A stretch of DNA of 64,000 nt from Arenicola marina (taxonomy: Eukaryota > Annelida > Polychaeta > Arenicolidae), in contig OZ025248.1 of assembly GCA_964019135.1 (NCBI GenBank), forward strand, positions 36,077,670-36,141,669, read 5' to 3'. The position numbers and the translations under genes are program-made. Shown here one piece after another: positions 28,450 to 53,270 of this stretch (the first letter of the stretch is position 1; each line of letters starts with the position of its first letter). A model generated the notes under the pieces. It was not told the origin of the DNA. It made no database searches and saw nothing but the letters and a program-made list of their open reading frames with translations.

Positions 28450-31400
28450 GATCACATGATGCGGCTCAGATGTTCATGGCCAGTGAGAAAATCTCGCACA
28501 TTATTCTAGACGCAGTCGAAGAAATTTGGTACAGGTAGAGTTTCGTTTCGTTTGGTTTTGTTCTTATAATATAAACAAGACTGAGACATTTGATACAACT
28601 AGCAGTTCATACAACGAAGAATAGTACAACCAATCGTCAACAACATTAGGTACCTGTGCAGGACTGCTGCCCTATATACACGCCTGGTTAGGGTTCTTCA
28701 TTACTGGATACACGTGCCCCTCGCGTAGAGATTCAACCGCGGGGGTGTCACCAGCATCAACAACAAACTTAATTTGTACAATCAACAACCACACACCGGC
28801 ATATATATCGGCTTGGGTAGGGGGGTAGTTAGTAATTCAGCTGGAGAATAATTAAGGGATCAAATGAATTCGTTGAGATTCCAACCTGAGGCTCTTGAGT
28901 ATTTCCTTCTCGTCGGCAGCCTTCCCTTGAACACTATTTTAAGTTGCGAAGCGTTAATTATTCAGCAGTTGTCCCGCTATTCTCCACAACCAATTTCGAA
29001 TTGATTTGTTAATTTTTTTTACAGCGATTACGAACGGTCTCACCTAAATAGCTTGCTTTTCGATTCGGGATTCATTGCAAACCATTACATATATATCGCT
29101 GTGGACTTGAACACATGATCAACGGTATAACCTCTTTGTTAGTCTAGATTTCCAGTATGAACTCTTTGAGTAGCGTAGGCCGCTCTCACTATAACACAAA
29201 CTGTAAACTCCACCTAGGATTGTCTGAGGCATTGCTACGAAATTCTTTACGATTCGCGCTGAGTGTCACTAAAACAGAAAATCTATATACAGATGTAAAC
29301 GGGAAAAAAGGGGTGGAGGCCAAACACATAACTGTTCCCACTTTGAACACAGTGTATTGTATAGATATTTGAATTTTGGTTTGCTTTGTGAGTACTATGA
29401 AAATAAAGACAGCAGATATAGATATCTGTACACGTCAGAATCTCCTATACTTACGGCGTGGGTGTCAATATACTGCAATACGCCCTGTGCTTATATTATG
29501 TACAAGGCAGTGGGTACCTCGTGGCACGTTACTGCAGCTCCACCCCACCTGTCCATATATAACTGACATACGGGGTCCTAGAGGGCTCGTCCGCTATGAA
29601 TGGTGGGGCTGCACTGGAGATGAGTTAAAAACGTTAAAAACGTATGTTTCTACGCCCGATATCAGAACCAAATACCTAAATGGACCTAAATACTGAAAGT
29701 CTTTCCCTCCTTCCTTTCAACCGTAGTCTACAGTGTTTGTGCTTACAAGCTTGGGTAGAGTTTGTCGTCAGCTGCGGAAGAAAATGGAAAAAAGCAATTA
29801 TTTTATATCCTTGACATGAAGTACAAAATAGACGACGCTACACTAGGATACCATGCTCCATATAGAGCTGGTTCCATGTCACTTCTCTGACGTCACAAAA
29901 CAAGATGCAGGTGAACGAAAAAAACATCCCTCTTAATTCGACTAACCCGTCGCCACTTTGCCACATGCCATATCTCATCAGTCACTGAGTGGTCAGTGCA
30001 GTTCCTTTATCAATCTTTGTACAACAAACACTGATTCTTTTCTGTATGTATTTCGCAACTAAACGCATTGCATTTCACATTCAGAGTCAAAATCTGCTGC
30101 ATATGCAAATCGTCAGTCGCCATGCAGTGTTAGGCTCTCACTAAAATCCGATTCTCTTTGACGAAGGCTCGGAGCAAATATAGCATGCCTGAAGTAGCTG
30201 CTCTTATTCATGCTCAAACCATATTCAAACACGCGTCCCAAGTGGACGCGTCACGCAACCCTTTTTCTCCCTTGAAACCTTGATATTAAACCCTTTACAA
30301 CTGCTACAAACGGGGGGAAACGACGGCCCTGTTTTTCTGTCTGAGTGGGAAGGCGTCACGTGGTCAACGCGGCTCTCCTCTGCCCTCGCGCAGTCTGTGG
30401 ACCAAATCTCGCGAGAAGCACCAACTCTCGGGAGCAGCTGGCCGCGGGTGTCAACGGTAAAAACGTGGCAGCTGAGAAACTGTAACTGGGCGCCATGGGT
30501 GGAGGTATTAGACCCAGTTGGCCCCCTTGTCATCCGGGTGAGTGGTTTGGTTATCATGCGCGGCGTCGGGGGCGCATAGTGTAGTGTTCCGTGCATCTTA
30601 AAGATCGATCTTAAAGATCGATCTGTCGACCAATACAGTTTAGACACGGGAACCGGAAATGGAGTTCCCTTTATGACCTGTCTGAGTGCAGATGTCCTCA
30701 TGAATATGTTAAAGATATTGAAGTATTTTTCTTCCAAAAGTCATGTCCGGATCTTAATTTGTAACACATTATGGCCTGATTAGTGCAAGAATTATCTATT
30801 GTGATCACTATCAGTCATTGCCTGAAGCCTGTTCAGCATCCCTAACTGTATGCCACAAATCAGTGAACTACACAGAAAGCTGCGACGTATTAAACGTAGG
30901 TTCCAATTAACTATCAGCTGTCAGGCAAAAAACAATGTTTCTGCCATTTCTATCAATACCTCTGCATTAAATGATACAGTTCTGTTAAATGTGAAGGTTA
31001 GTATTTCATTGCAGAATTTAATGCGTAATTTGTTCTAATTGGTGGGAAAAAATATCTGTATAAGTAACTTCAATATAGGTTTATTCACTTTCGACATTAC
31101 ATAGAAATCATGGTTAATGCTAGGTAAATAAACAATGCAGTCATACCACAGAGCACTAAGTAAACCTAATGTCCATACAAGCCAAGGCAAGATTCATCAC
31201 TGGCATACGAAAACAAGGCGTTGGTGGACATACCGAGGCATGCCAAAATAAATCAAGTTACACATCTACTTACATCCTTGACGACCAGCGAGGTCACACT
31301 CTAGGCTGTAACAGTAGCATTAATACAAGACAGTAAGCTAAAGCAACTTCAAAACAAACATAAGCAAACATTGAAAGCACACGCAGGAGAAAAATGTACC

Positions 31401-32160
31401 CGGGTTTACAGTGTAATCGGGTCACACATTAAAGCAAGCAATCGCCGAACTCAAGCTCTGATTGAAGAGGAACGTTTAGTCCAGGCCGATTGCTTATCAC
31501 AAACCATGTGGACCAACTTTGTTTTCCAAAAGAAAATAGTGATTTCTGCCCAGCAAATTAAGTGAACTGCATGAAACACGCAATGAAAATCGAAAACCTA
31601 AGTGATTGAGATGCAAGACATATGGCAAGTGGCAATGAGAATAAACCGAGTACATTTAAACTGAAACTCAACGCGATATGGCATGTGGCAACGCGGATAA
31701 GGCAAGTGGCAACGAGAATAAGGCAAGGCAAAAAAACAAACAGTTGTCGCAAAAAATAAACCCATTCCGCAATAATGCAATAACGCAAATACATTTTGTA
31801 GTACGATATATACAGGATGTTATTGATTGCGCAAAGGCTTTTGATAGCTTAGGGAGAGGCACGCTCTGTACAGACGTCATATACCGTCTGATCAATGAAC
31901 GTTATACAAAGAAACATGAGTACATGAAACATGAGCAAAAGAGAAGCGTTTGACAGTGTTGCAAAAGCAGTCCGTGTCAGCGGTTGGTCCGTCAAGGAGA
32001 ACGAGAGAATTTTCCTTCCTTGTATCAGTCACTTAATTCTCACACGTGGAGGTTAAAATGTACAGATTTTGTGAAGCATCCCGGTAAAGTCCCATGTTAT
32101 ATATTCACATGATCTGTGGTAATAAACGTGTACCGAATATATACCAGAATCGAAATGAGT
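28450..32160. other. Intergenic DNA between CPT1 and EAAT 3' ends
   Basis: No supported gene. Small direct repeats occur at 30600-30622 (aaagatcgatctt twice) and at 31615-31730 (gcaagtggcaacgagaata variants). A 91-codon frame at 31678-31953 includes DCAKAFDSL, faintly like a reverse-transcriptase motif, without other RT motifs. Confidence 0.5.
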
Positions 32161-32169
32161 ATACTAGAA

Positions 32170-32175
32170 TTTATT
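32170..32175 (-). terminator. EAAT: Candidate polyadenylation signal of EAAT
   Basis: AATAAA on the minus strand, about 400 nt past the EAAT stop at 32576-32578. Other hexamers further away are possible. Confidence 0.35.
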
Positions 32176-32575
32176 GAACTGACCTAAACAAAATAAGTAT
32201 CCAACTGTCCACCAAACACTGATAAAATGAAAATACACCTAAACGTCCATGGGACAAAATATCCCAAGTAAATACACCCGGACTGAATAAAAATAAGAGA
32301 CCACGAAACTACTTCAGACAGTCAAGGGCAACCTGTTTTTTTATAGTTTTGTCGATATCTAAAATCTGACCTCGCCTCCTGTCAATGCCACGTCAATTCG
32401 CTCTTCGTCATGGATGAATTGTGTCTGTCATAGTCTGCAAACGGCGCACGATTGTAGTGTTTGTGTTTGTGTGGAGGGGGAGGGGGTGGGTATCACCGCT
32501 GTACACATTGGTTAACGCTGGCCAATGATTTAGGCGTTTGGGATTTGTCAGTGTGATAAATGACGCGCATTGGCG

Positions 32576-44164
<11,589 letters not shown>

Positions 44165-44464
44165 GTTGAATTATTTTCAGTCTGAAACAACAGAACAACG
44201 CACGTATGATTCTTCCAGTCTGTGCCAGTGTCAGAAAGAGATCATTCCGCGTGGCGCATATTGACTAAGCGAGGACGTGCTCCATTTGAAACGTGGATAT
44301 TAGATGTTGTGCTTACACGGTTCATATGCAAGGGTGACAATCAGCAAGCGTGACGATCAACATCATTTAAATTTTAATTGTCAACTTGATCATTGTAGCT
44401 GCGTTATGTACGTCCAAACGTGATGATTAACGCTGAAATAAAATGATTCGTAGATCCGGTTGAA

Positions 44465-44608
44465 GAAGACATGTGATCTTTAATTTGCGACCACACAGAC
44501 ATGGCCACAGCGGGGCTCGAACCATCAATCCACATGCCGTTAGGCTCTCAGGTGACCAGAACACTCAATGCGAGGGCTCTAGCCCACTGAGCTAGCGGGT
44601 CGGCCCCT
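44465..44608 (-). mobile_element. tRNA-derived SINE, copy 1
   Basis: Read on the minus strand it starts ggccgacccgc, then the A-box TAGCTCAGTGGG and the B-box GGTTCGAGCCC, both pol III consensus. The tail then reads tggccatgtctgtgtggtcg and caaattaaagatc. Two further copies exist in the window (39161, 58536). Confidence 0.85.
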
Positions 44609-44668
44609 ATCCACAGTCTGGATGATGGTAAGAACATAGTAGCAAAGATATTACAATATATTTGATAG

Positions 44669-44884
44669 TAGTCGCAGAAGAAGTCGATTTTTTGAATTAA
44701 GAGAGTTCTAAAATTATATTGAAGAGGATTTCTTAATCATGAGCACCACCAAAAAGAGCTGGTGAGGCACCTTTCGTGCGTAATTACTTACGAGGGGATT
44801 ATGAATACGGCCCCTGGGGCATCTTTATCTTCGATATAATCTTAGCACTCTCTTAATTCAGAAAATCGACTTTTTGTGTGACTA
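44669..44884. mobile_element. MITE with TA target duplication, copy 1
   Basis: Terminal inverted repeats of about 50 bp: left GTCGCAGAAGAAGTCGATTT, right (reverse complement) GTCACACAAAAAGTCGATTT, both continuing (t/c)tgaattaagagagt. Flanked by TA on both sides, as for Tc1/mariner-type elements. No transposase inside. Confidence 0.75.
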
Positions 44885-44889
44885 GTTAT

Positions 44890-46750
44890 GTATTTTGAAC
44901 TAGATAATCGCTCGACAAATCTTCCACTTAGCGCTAAGTCTAGTGGCGTAACGTAAGTGGCGATTATGAATACGGCCCCAGGGGCGGATCCAGAATTGCG
45001 ACCGGAGGATCCACCAATGCTTTGAAGACCGGGGGGGGGTGGGTGGGTCCACGCCGCCTCAGATAGCGCACTTCCATTTGCGCTCTGACAAACGGCATCT
45101 CCAAAAACTCTAGAGGTAGACGCGCTCCGTCTTAAACGCGCGTAGAACCAAGACAATGAAAAAGACGTCGGACACTGATTGCGCCTTCAGTAACAGTGCG
45201 GATGTTGTGTCGAGCAGAGCCACTGAGGCGGTGTGTACGTCTACAGTCAACGACATGCGTCACAAGGGTAGATGGATCCGTGTTTTAGACCCAAATGGTG
45301 CAGTCGGGCTAAAAATATTAGAACCTTCTCAGATGCTGATATGACAATCCCCGGATAATCTCCGGCTGCTGGACTCAGAGGATCGAACTGTATCGATGTG
45401 AGTGAAGCACGGGGCGCCATCTAGCGAGCGCTATGGAGATTCCCCTGCTGAGGGAGGCTGAGGTTTTTTTCTCCCTTTTGTTTGTTTCTGTTATACAGAG
45501 ATAGCCCCGTTAAGGATCGTGCGCTGTTTCCCACGTCCGAAGCTTTGGATACTTGGGGGGGAGGGGGAAGAGGGAGGAGAACAAGGGAGTCGTAGTAGAA
45601 CGAAAGGGGGGTGGGGAGGGTGCGCTAGACGGCCCGGCGCGGGGGTGGATGAGAGCGGGGACCGGGAGGAGGGGGAGGGGGTTAATATAGGATGTGGGTT
45701 GTTATTCTTGGAGCGTGGAGCGTGTGGAGGTTAAGAATAAGGCTGCGGGGTGGTGGGGAGATGACCCTTCAATCTGTGCATCGTTGCAATCTTTGGGAAA
45801 TCGAAGGCACACCAGGTGTCGCTGTAATAGTCTTGAACCACATTGAAGATATGTTGCCTTCATAATAGCATCACTTTGACATTATTAAATAAATCATTCA
45901 AAAAACGAAAGAAAAGTATTTACAATGCCTGCTTCATGCTTTTATCGAGCTCAGCATCGCTACGTTGCTTCGACCGTGTACAAGGCAGAATGTTAACCTT
46001 CCAATTTATACTTGCATTTTATTGTGAGCAATAAGCAGTGCTCAGCTCTGAATAGGTGAGCAATAACCAGTGTTCAGACCATAATAACCGAATAGGTGAG
46101 CAAAGAACACTGCTCAGCCCTGAATAGGTGAGGAATGAGTAACGCTCAGCCCCCGACTACCGACCATTGAGCAGGGCCTAGCCTATAATAACCGAGTAGT
46201 GTAAGTTTCATGGTAACCCAATTCGTCAGCAGTGTTCATATCATGACAGTTTTAATATCATAAGACGCCAACAAGGTGTCGCCCATATTCAAAACGAATG
46301 AGTGAGCAGTACTCAAGCCCAATTACTGAGTAATGTCTAGCTCATAATAGCCCTATGGACTGGAGCTATGTCCAACCGCCCCATAACAGCCCCATGTATG
46401 AGCAAGGTCTAGTCCATAATAGCCCCAAAGATTCAGCAATAATCCATCCCATAAAATAACCTAATGATTAAGTAGTGTCTAGCCCATTATAGGAATGAGG
46501 AGTGGGGCCGGAGGAAGCGAGTGGGGGGGGTGCTTGACCTTGACCTCGGCCCCTGGAAAACAAGCGTGGGTTCCAGACGGTCTGCCTATAAACTAACCCG
46601 TCCCTGCCTTTTGATCCTTTGAAGCTTTTTCCTACATAGTCTCCGTCTCCAGCTTGGGGATACTTGTCACGAACTACCAAAGCATTCGTTCATCCACGCA
46701 AAGAAAGGGAAGTCTGCCTAAAAATATATCTCTCAGACAACTCCCGGGTC
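44890..46750. other. DNA upstream of EAAT exon 1, copy 1
   Basis: No supported coding exon. It contains G-rich tracts (45556-45690) and degenerate repeats of gagcaataagcagtgctcag and similar (46025-46455). A 62-codon frame at 45156-45344 is kept in both copies but matches nothing I know. Confidence 0.5.
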
Positions 46751-46754
46751 ACCT

Positions 46755-49562
46755 GTTAGTGGCCACGCAAGGCCCACAGAGTGTCACCTGTTAGTGGCCA
46801 CGCAAGGCCCACAGAGTGTCACCTGTTGTTAGTGGCCACGCAAGGCCCACAGAGTGTCACCTGTTGTTAGTGGCCACGCAAGGCCCACAGAGTGTCACCT
46901 GTTGTTAGTGGCCACGCAAGGCCCACAGAGTGTCACCTGTTGTTAGTGGCCACGCAAGGCCCACAGAGTGTCACCTGTTGTTAGTGGCCACGCAAGGCCC
47001 ACAGAGTGTCACCTGTTGTTAGTGGCCACGCAAGGCCCACAGAGTGTCACCTGTTGTTAGTGGCCACGCAAGGCCCACAGAGTGTCACCTGTTGTTAGTG
47101 GCCACGCAAGGCCCACAGAGTGTCACCTGTTGTTAGTGGCCACGCAAGGCCCACAGAGTGTCACCTGTTGTTAGTGGCCACGCAAGGCCCACAGAGTGTC
47201 ACCTGTTGTTAGTGGCCACGCAAGGCCCACAGAGTGTCACCTGTTGTTAGTGGCCACGCAAGGCCCACAGAGTGTCACCTGTTGTTAGTGGCCACGCAAG
47301 GCCCACAGAGTGTCACCTGTTGTTAGTGGCCACGCAAGGCCCACAGAGTGTCACCTGTTGTTAGTGGCCACGCAAGGCCCACAGAGTGTCACCTGTTGTT
47401 AGTGGCCACGCCAAGGCCCACAGAGTGTCACCTGTTGTTAGTGGCCACGCAAGGCCCACAGGGTGTCACCTGTTGTTAGTGGCCACGCAAGGCCCACAGA
47501 GTGTCACCTGTTGTTAGTGGCCACGCAAGGCCCTCAGAGTGTCACCTGTTGTTAGTGGCCACGCAAGGCCCACAGAGTGTCACCTGTTGTTAGTGGCCAC
47601 GCAAGGCCCACAGAGTGTCACCTGTTGTTAGTGGCCACGCAAGGCCCACAGAGTGTCACCTGTTGTTAGTGGCCACGCAGGGCCCACAGAGTGTCACCTG
47701 TTGTTAGTGGCCACGCAAGGCCCACAGAGTGTCACCTGTTGTTAGTGGCCACGCAAGGCCCACAGAGTGTCACCTGTTAGTGGCCACGCAAGGCCCACAG
47801 AGTGTCACCTGTTGTTAGTGGCCACGCAAGGCCCACAGAGTGTCACCTGCTGTTAGTGGCCACGCAAGGCCCACAGAGTGTCACCTGTTGTTAGTGGGCC
47901 ACGCAAGGCCCACAGAGTATCACCTGTTGTTAGTGGCCACGCAAGGCCCACAGAGTGTCACCTGTTGTTAGTGGTCACGCAAGGCCCACAGAGTGTCACC
48001 TGTTGTTAGTGGCCACGCAAGGCCCACAGAGTGTCACCTGTTGTTAGTGGCCACGCAAGGCCCACAGAGTGTCACCTGTTGTTAGTGGTCACGCAAGGCC
48101 CACAGAGTGTCACCTGTTGTTAGTGGCCACGCAAGGCCCACAGAGTGTCACCTGTTGTTAGTGGCCACGCAAGGCCCACAGAGTGTCACCTGTTGTTAGT
48201 GGCCACGCAAGGCCCACAGAGTGTCACCTGTTAGTGGCCACGCAAGGCCCACAGAGTGTCACCTGTTGTTAGTGGCCACGCAAGGCCCACAGAGTGGTCA
48301 CCTGTTAGTGGCCACGCAAGGCCCACAGAGTGTCACCTGTTGTTAGTGGCCACGCAAGGCCCACAGAGTGTCACCTGTTAGTGGCCACGCAAGGCCCACA
48401 GAGTGTCACCTGTTGTTAGTGGCCACGCAAGGCCCACAGAGTGTCCACCTGTTGTTAGTGGCCACGCAAGGCCCACAGAGTGTCACCTGTTGTTAGTGGC
48501 CACGCAAGGCCCACAGAGTGTCACCTGTTAGTGGCCACGCAAGGCCCACAGAGTGTCACCTGTTGTTAGTGGCCACGCAAGGCCCACAGAGTGTCACCTG
48601 TTGTTAGTGGCCACGCAAGGCCCACAGAGTGTCACCTGTTGTTAGTGGCCACACGAGGCCCACAGAGTGTCACCTGTTGTTAGTGGTCACGCAAGGCCCA
48701 CAGAGTGTCACCTGTTGTTAGTGGCCACGCAAGGCCCACAGAGTGTCACCTGTTAGTGGCCACGCAAGGCCCACAGAGTGTCACCTGTTGTTAGTGGCCA
48801 CGCAAGGCCCACAGAGTGTCACCTGTTGTTAGTGGCCACGCAAGGCCCACAGAGTGTCACCTGTTGTTAGTGGCCACGCAAGGCCCACAGAGTGTCACCT
48901 GTTGTTAGTGGCCACGCAAGGCCCACAGAGTGTCACCTGTTGTTAGTGGCCACGCAAGGCCCACAGAGTGTCACCTGTTGTTAGTGGCCACGCAAGGCCC
49001 ACAGAGTGTCACCTGTTAGTGGCCACGCAAGGCCCACAGAGTGTCACCTGTTAGTGGCCACGCAAGGCCCACAGAGTGTCACCTGTTGTTAGTGGCCACG
49101 CAAGGCCCACAGAGTGTCACCTGTTGTTAGTGGCCACGCAAGGCCCACAGAGTGTCACCTGTTGTTAGTGGCCACGCAAGGCCCACAGAGTGTCACCTGT
49201 TGTTAGTGGCCACGCAAGGCCCACAGAGTGTCACCTGTTAGTGGCCACACAAGGCCCACAGAGTGTCACCTGTTGTTAGTGGCCACGCAAGGCCCACAGA
49301 GTGTCACCTGTTAGTGGCCACGCAAGGCCCACAGAGTGTCACCTGTTAGTGGCCACGCAAGGCCCACAGAGTGTCACCTGTTGTTAGTGGCCACGCAAGG
49401 CCCACAGAGTGTCACCTGTTGTTAGTGGCCACGCAAGGCCCACAGAGTGTCACCTGTTGTTAGTGGCCACGCAAGGCCCACAGAGTGTCACCTGTTGTTA
49501 GTGGCCACGCAAGGCCCACAGAGTGTCACCTGTTGTTAGTGGCCACGCAAGGCCCACAGAGT
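46755..49562. repeat. 38-bp minisatellite, about 74 units
   Basis: The unit gtcacctgttgttagtggcc plus acgcaaggcccacagagt is nearly identical throughout. A 35-bp variant lacks gtt. The array starts about 95 bp after the point where the two EAAT segments diverge and is absent from copy 2. Confidence 0.98.
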
Positions 49563-49741
49563 TACAGTTGTCAACATGAGCTCTGATACAAACGTATTTC
49601 CCGCTATTAAAATACATAAAGTTGGGATCCTCTCTATGGTTGGGGTAAAAGTCACTCTCGTGTGGTATAGCAAAACGGCAGCAAACTACATTGCGCATGC
49701 GTGACGCGACGTGCGACCTTTAATTAAGTGGAGCGGGATTA

Positions 49742-50440
49742 CTAATCCACCAATGCTCTATCACAGACTGAGTCTTGTACTCTTTACTCCTATCTCCACA
49801 GTTGTTCATTAATCTCCACCAATGATCTACCACAGACTGAGTCTTGTACTCTTTACTCCCATCTCCACAGTTGTTCATTAATCTCCACCAATGATCTACC
49901 ACAGACTGAGTCTTGTACTCTTTACTCCCATCTCCACAGTTGTTCATTAATCTCCACCAACGATCTACCACAGACTGAGTCTTGTACTCTTTACTCCCAT
50001 CTCCACACTTGTTCATTAATCTCCACCAATGATCTACCACAGACTGAGTCTTGTACTCTTTACTCCTATCTCCACAGTTGTTCATTAATCTCCACCAATG
50101 ATCTACCACAGACTGAGTCTTGTACTCTTTACTCCCATCTCCACAGTTGTTCATTAATCTCCATCAATGATCTACCACAGACTGAGTCTTGTACTCTTTA
50201 CTCCCTTCTCCACAGTTGTTCATTAATCTCCACCAATGATCTACCACAGACTGAGTCTTGTACTCTTTTACTCCCATCTCCACAGTTGTTCATTAATCTC
50301 CACCAACGATCTACCACAGACTGAGTCTTGTACTCTTTACTCCCATCTCCACAGTTGTTCATTAATCTCCACCAATGATCTACCACAGACTGAGTCTTGT
50401 ACTCTTTACTCCCATCTCCACACTTGTTTACTAATCGCAT
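49742..50440. repeat. 69-bp minisatellite, about 10 units
   Basis: The unit includes aatgatctaccacagactga, gtcttgtactctttactccc and cacagttgttcattaatctc. Frames stay open because 69 is divisible by 3 (one 1-nt insertion near 50269), so protein-like ORFs here are not genes. Confidence 0.97.
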
Positions 50441-50689
50441 TGGACGTAACGTAAAAAAGAGGTAGCTAGAGTGCCCCCCCCCCACACACACACACACACC
50501 CACCCACCCCCATAGATCCACCGCCTGTGATTCTCGAAACCATGTAAACGACGTTGTCTATCAAGTTAACGTGCGTGTTGTATTAGAAGCGTTTCCAGAT
50601 CTGATCTCTATTAAGCACTCCTCGCACGGTGCAGCAGCCGTTATTATGACCCCCGTGTCGGTGATCCCTGACTTTGATGTCTCACTGTG

Positions 50690-51935
50690 ATCCCTCACTG
50701 TGATCTCTCACTGTGATCCCTCACTGTGATCCCTCACTGTGATCCCTCACTGTGATCCCTCACTGTGATCCCTCACTGTGATCCCTCAATGTGGTCCCTC
50801 ACTGTGATCCCTCACTGTGATACCTAACTGTGATCCCTCACTGTGGTCCCTCACTGTGGTCCCTCACTGTAGTCCCTCACTGTGGTCCCTCACTGTGATC
50901 CCTCACTGTGATCCTTCACTGTGGTCCCTTACTGTGATCCCTCACTGTGATACCTAACTGTGGTCCCTCACTGTGATTCCCCACTGTGATCCCTCACTGT
51001 GATCCCTCGCTGTGATCCCTCGCTGTGATCGCTCGCTGTGATCGCTCGCTGTGGTCCCTCACTCTGATCCCTCACTGTGATCCCTAACTGTGATCCCTCA
51101 CTGTGGTCCCTCGCTGTGATCCCTCACTCTGATCCCTCACTGTTATCCCTAGCTGTGATCGCTCGCTGTGATCGCTCGCTGTGGTCCCTCGCTGTGGTCC
51201 CTCACTGTGATCCCCCACTGTGATCCCTCAATGTGATCCCTCAATGTGATCCCTCACTGTGGTCCCTCACTGTGGTCCCTCACTGTGGTTCCTCGCTGTG
51301 ATCCCTCGCTGTGATCCCTCGCTGTGATCCCTTGCTGTGATCCCTCGCTGTGATCGCTTGGTGTGATCCCTCGCTGTGATCCCTCCCTCACTGTGATCCC
51401 TCCTGTGATCAGGCACTTCGACCCCTCGCTGTGATCGCTCGCTGTGATCCCTCACTGCTATCCCTCACTGTGATCTCTCACTGTTATCCCTCACTGTGAT
51501 CCCTCACTGTGATCCCTCACTGCGATCCCTCACGGTGGTCCCTCACTGTGGTCCCTCACTGTGGTCCCTCAATGTGATCCCTCACTGTGATCCCTCACTG
51601 TGATCCTTCACAGTGATCCCTCACTGGGATCCCTCACTGTGATCGCTCACTGTTATCCCTCACTGTGATCCCTCCCTCACTGTGATCCCTCCCTCAATGT
51701 GATCCCTCCCTCAATGTGATCCCTCCCTCGCTGTGATCCCTCCCTCACTGAGATCGCTCGCTGTGACCCCTCGTTGTGGTCCCTCACTGTGATCCCTCAC
51801 TGTGATCCCTCACTGTAATCCCTCACTGTGACCCTCACTGTGGTCCCTCACTGTCACCCTCACTGTGGTCCCTCGCTGTGGTTCCTCGCTGTGATCCTTG
51901 TGATCCTTCATTGTGATCCCTGGTGCTGGTTGTGG
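50690..51935. repeat. 13-bp repeat ccctcactgtgat, about 90 units
   Basis: ccctcactgtgat with frequent tgtggt and cgctgtgat variants. Units are diverged, suggesting an older array than the neighbouring 38-bp one. Confidence 0.95.
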
Positions 51936-51959
51936 TCGCTGGGCTGGGCCCGGCAGCCC

Positions 51960-52540
51960 CACATTCCTTGTAACGGACGGACGGGGGTGATTATTACACG
52001 AACGGGAGAGAACCGGACACTGCTCACGAACTCCGCCGCAGGAAAACAAACAAACTTACTCATAATGGTCGTGGGAACTGCTGGGGCGGGGTCCGCGAGG
52101 CAGGGAGAAAAGGAGTGTGTAGGGATGAAATAACAACGCTCGAGAAAGCGACACGCATAATGTCTGCCTCGCCCCCCCCCCCCCCCCCCTCCCCCAACCT
52201 CCCAGGCTCCACCCCAAGATAATCAAATGAATCAATTTGGGTTTAATCATAACATAACATTCACGTCAATCTGGGCAGGTGTAAAACAAAGCAGGGCTTT
52301 AACTGTGGCCCTTGCTGGGAGTGGTAGACTTGCTGTACACCCCGCCCACGGGCCTCAGCTCGCCCCCGGTCCCTGCGGCAGGCTGCTCTGCAACATGCAC
52401 CGGAAACGCGTGGGGTCAAGGCCAAGGTCACTGAGAACAAATGTCGCGTCCTACGTAAACGATAGACGTTGTTGCACGACACAGGAAGACATGCTATATA
52501 CGTACGCTAATCGATTTGCGTGTCATGAAGTATCTTATCG
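51960..52540. other. Spacer between satellites
   Basis: Contains a long C tract (52171-52190). No gene recognised. Confidence 0.5.
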
Positions 52541-52680
52541 ACGTCATCAAGTGCCGTAGATACGTCATCAAGTGCCGTAGATACGTCATCAAGTGCCTTA
52601 GCGACGTCATCAAGTGTCTTAGCGACGTCATCAAGTGTCATAGATACGTCATCAAGTGCATTGAAGACGTATGGAGTATA
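52540..52680. repeat. 21-bp repeat with acgtcatcaagtg, about 7 units
   Basis: acgtcatcaagtgccgtagat recurs at 21-bp spacing from 52541; each unit has an ACGTCA half-site. Confidence 0.9.
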
Positions 52681-52794
52681 TATTTATGGCATATATACCC
52701 TATTCAATGCACGTCATATATATATATGCGTTTTTACGTTTGTCATGAGATGTAAAACAGACGATATGCAGGAGACGCAAAAACCTTCTTCAGA

Positions 52795-53125
52795 TTCTTA
52801 CAGACGTCATACAGACGTCATACAGACGTCAAACAGACGTCTTACAGACGAAATACTGACATCATACAAACCTCATATAGACAAAATACATGTCCTTCAG
52901 ACGTAATACAGACGTCACACAGACGACATACATACAAACGTAATAGAAATGTACTAGAGACGTTTCGTGAATGTCAGACAGCTGTTCTACCGATAATATC
53001 AAAAGATGCAACAGGTGTTATATAAACAACATACGTCATACAAACGTCACACAGACGTCACACAGACGTCACGCAGACGTCACACATACGTCACACAGAC
53101 GTCATGCAGACGTCACACAGACATT
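52795..53125. repeat. 11-bp repeat acagacgtcac/t in two blocks
   Basis: cagacgtcata or cacagacgtca recurs about every 11 bp at 52797-52860 and 53036-53120, with diverged sequence between. GACGTCA is a CRE half-type core. Confidence 0.9.
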
Positions 53126-53270
53126 GTCGTTACACCTGACAACGGTTATACGCTGTTATCAGGTTATACGCGTTACACGCTGATATACGCGGTTATACCG
53201 ATACATACAACACTACAGCCGTCCAACAGGTGGCCGGCCCCCCCATGCCTGCCCGATGCGCTATAAACAA

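Noticed and set aside
31801..31953. DCAKAFDSL stretch resembling reverse-transcriptase motif A
   Set aside because: No other RT motifs, no LINE structure and a short frame; likely chance.
44513..44608. Functional tRNA gene
   Set aside because: A and B boxes are good but the cloverleaf is not intact, there is a non-tRNA tail and related copies are dispersed: a SINE fits better.
45156..45344. 62-codon ORF conserved in both segmental copies
   Set aside because: Conservation reflects the recent duplication; one amino-acid change or more and no family resemblance.
49720..50521. ORFs with repeated NNCGDGSKEYKTQ motifs
   Set aside because: Translations of a 69-bp satellite; interrupted where one unit has a 1-nt insertion.
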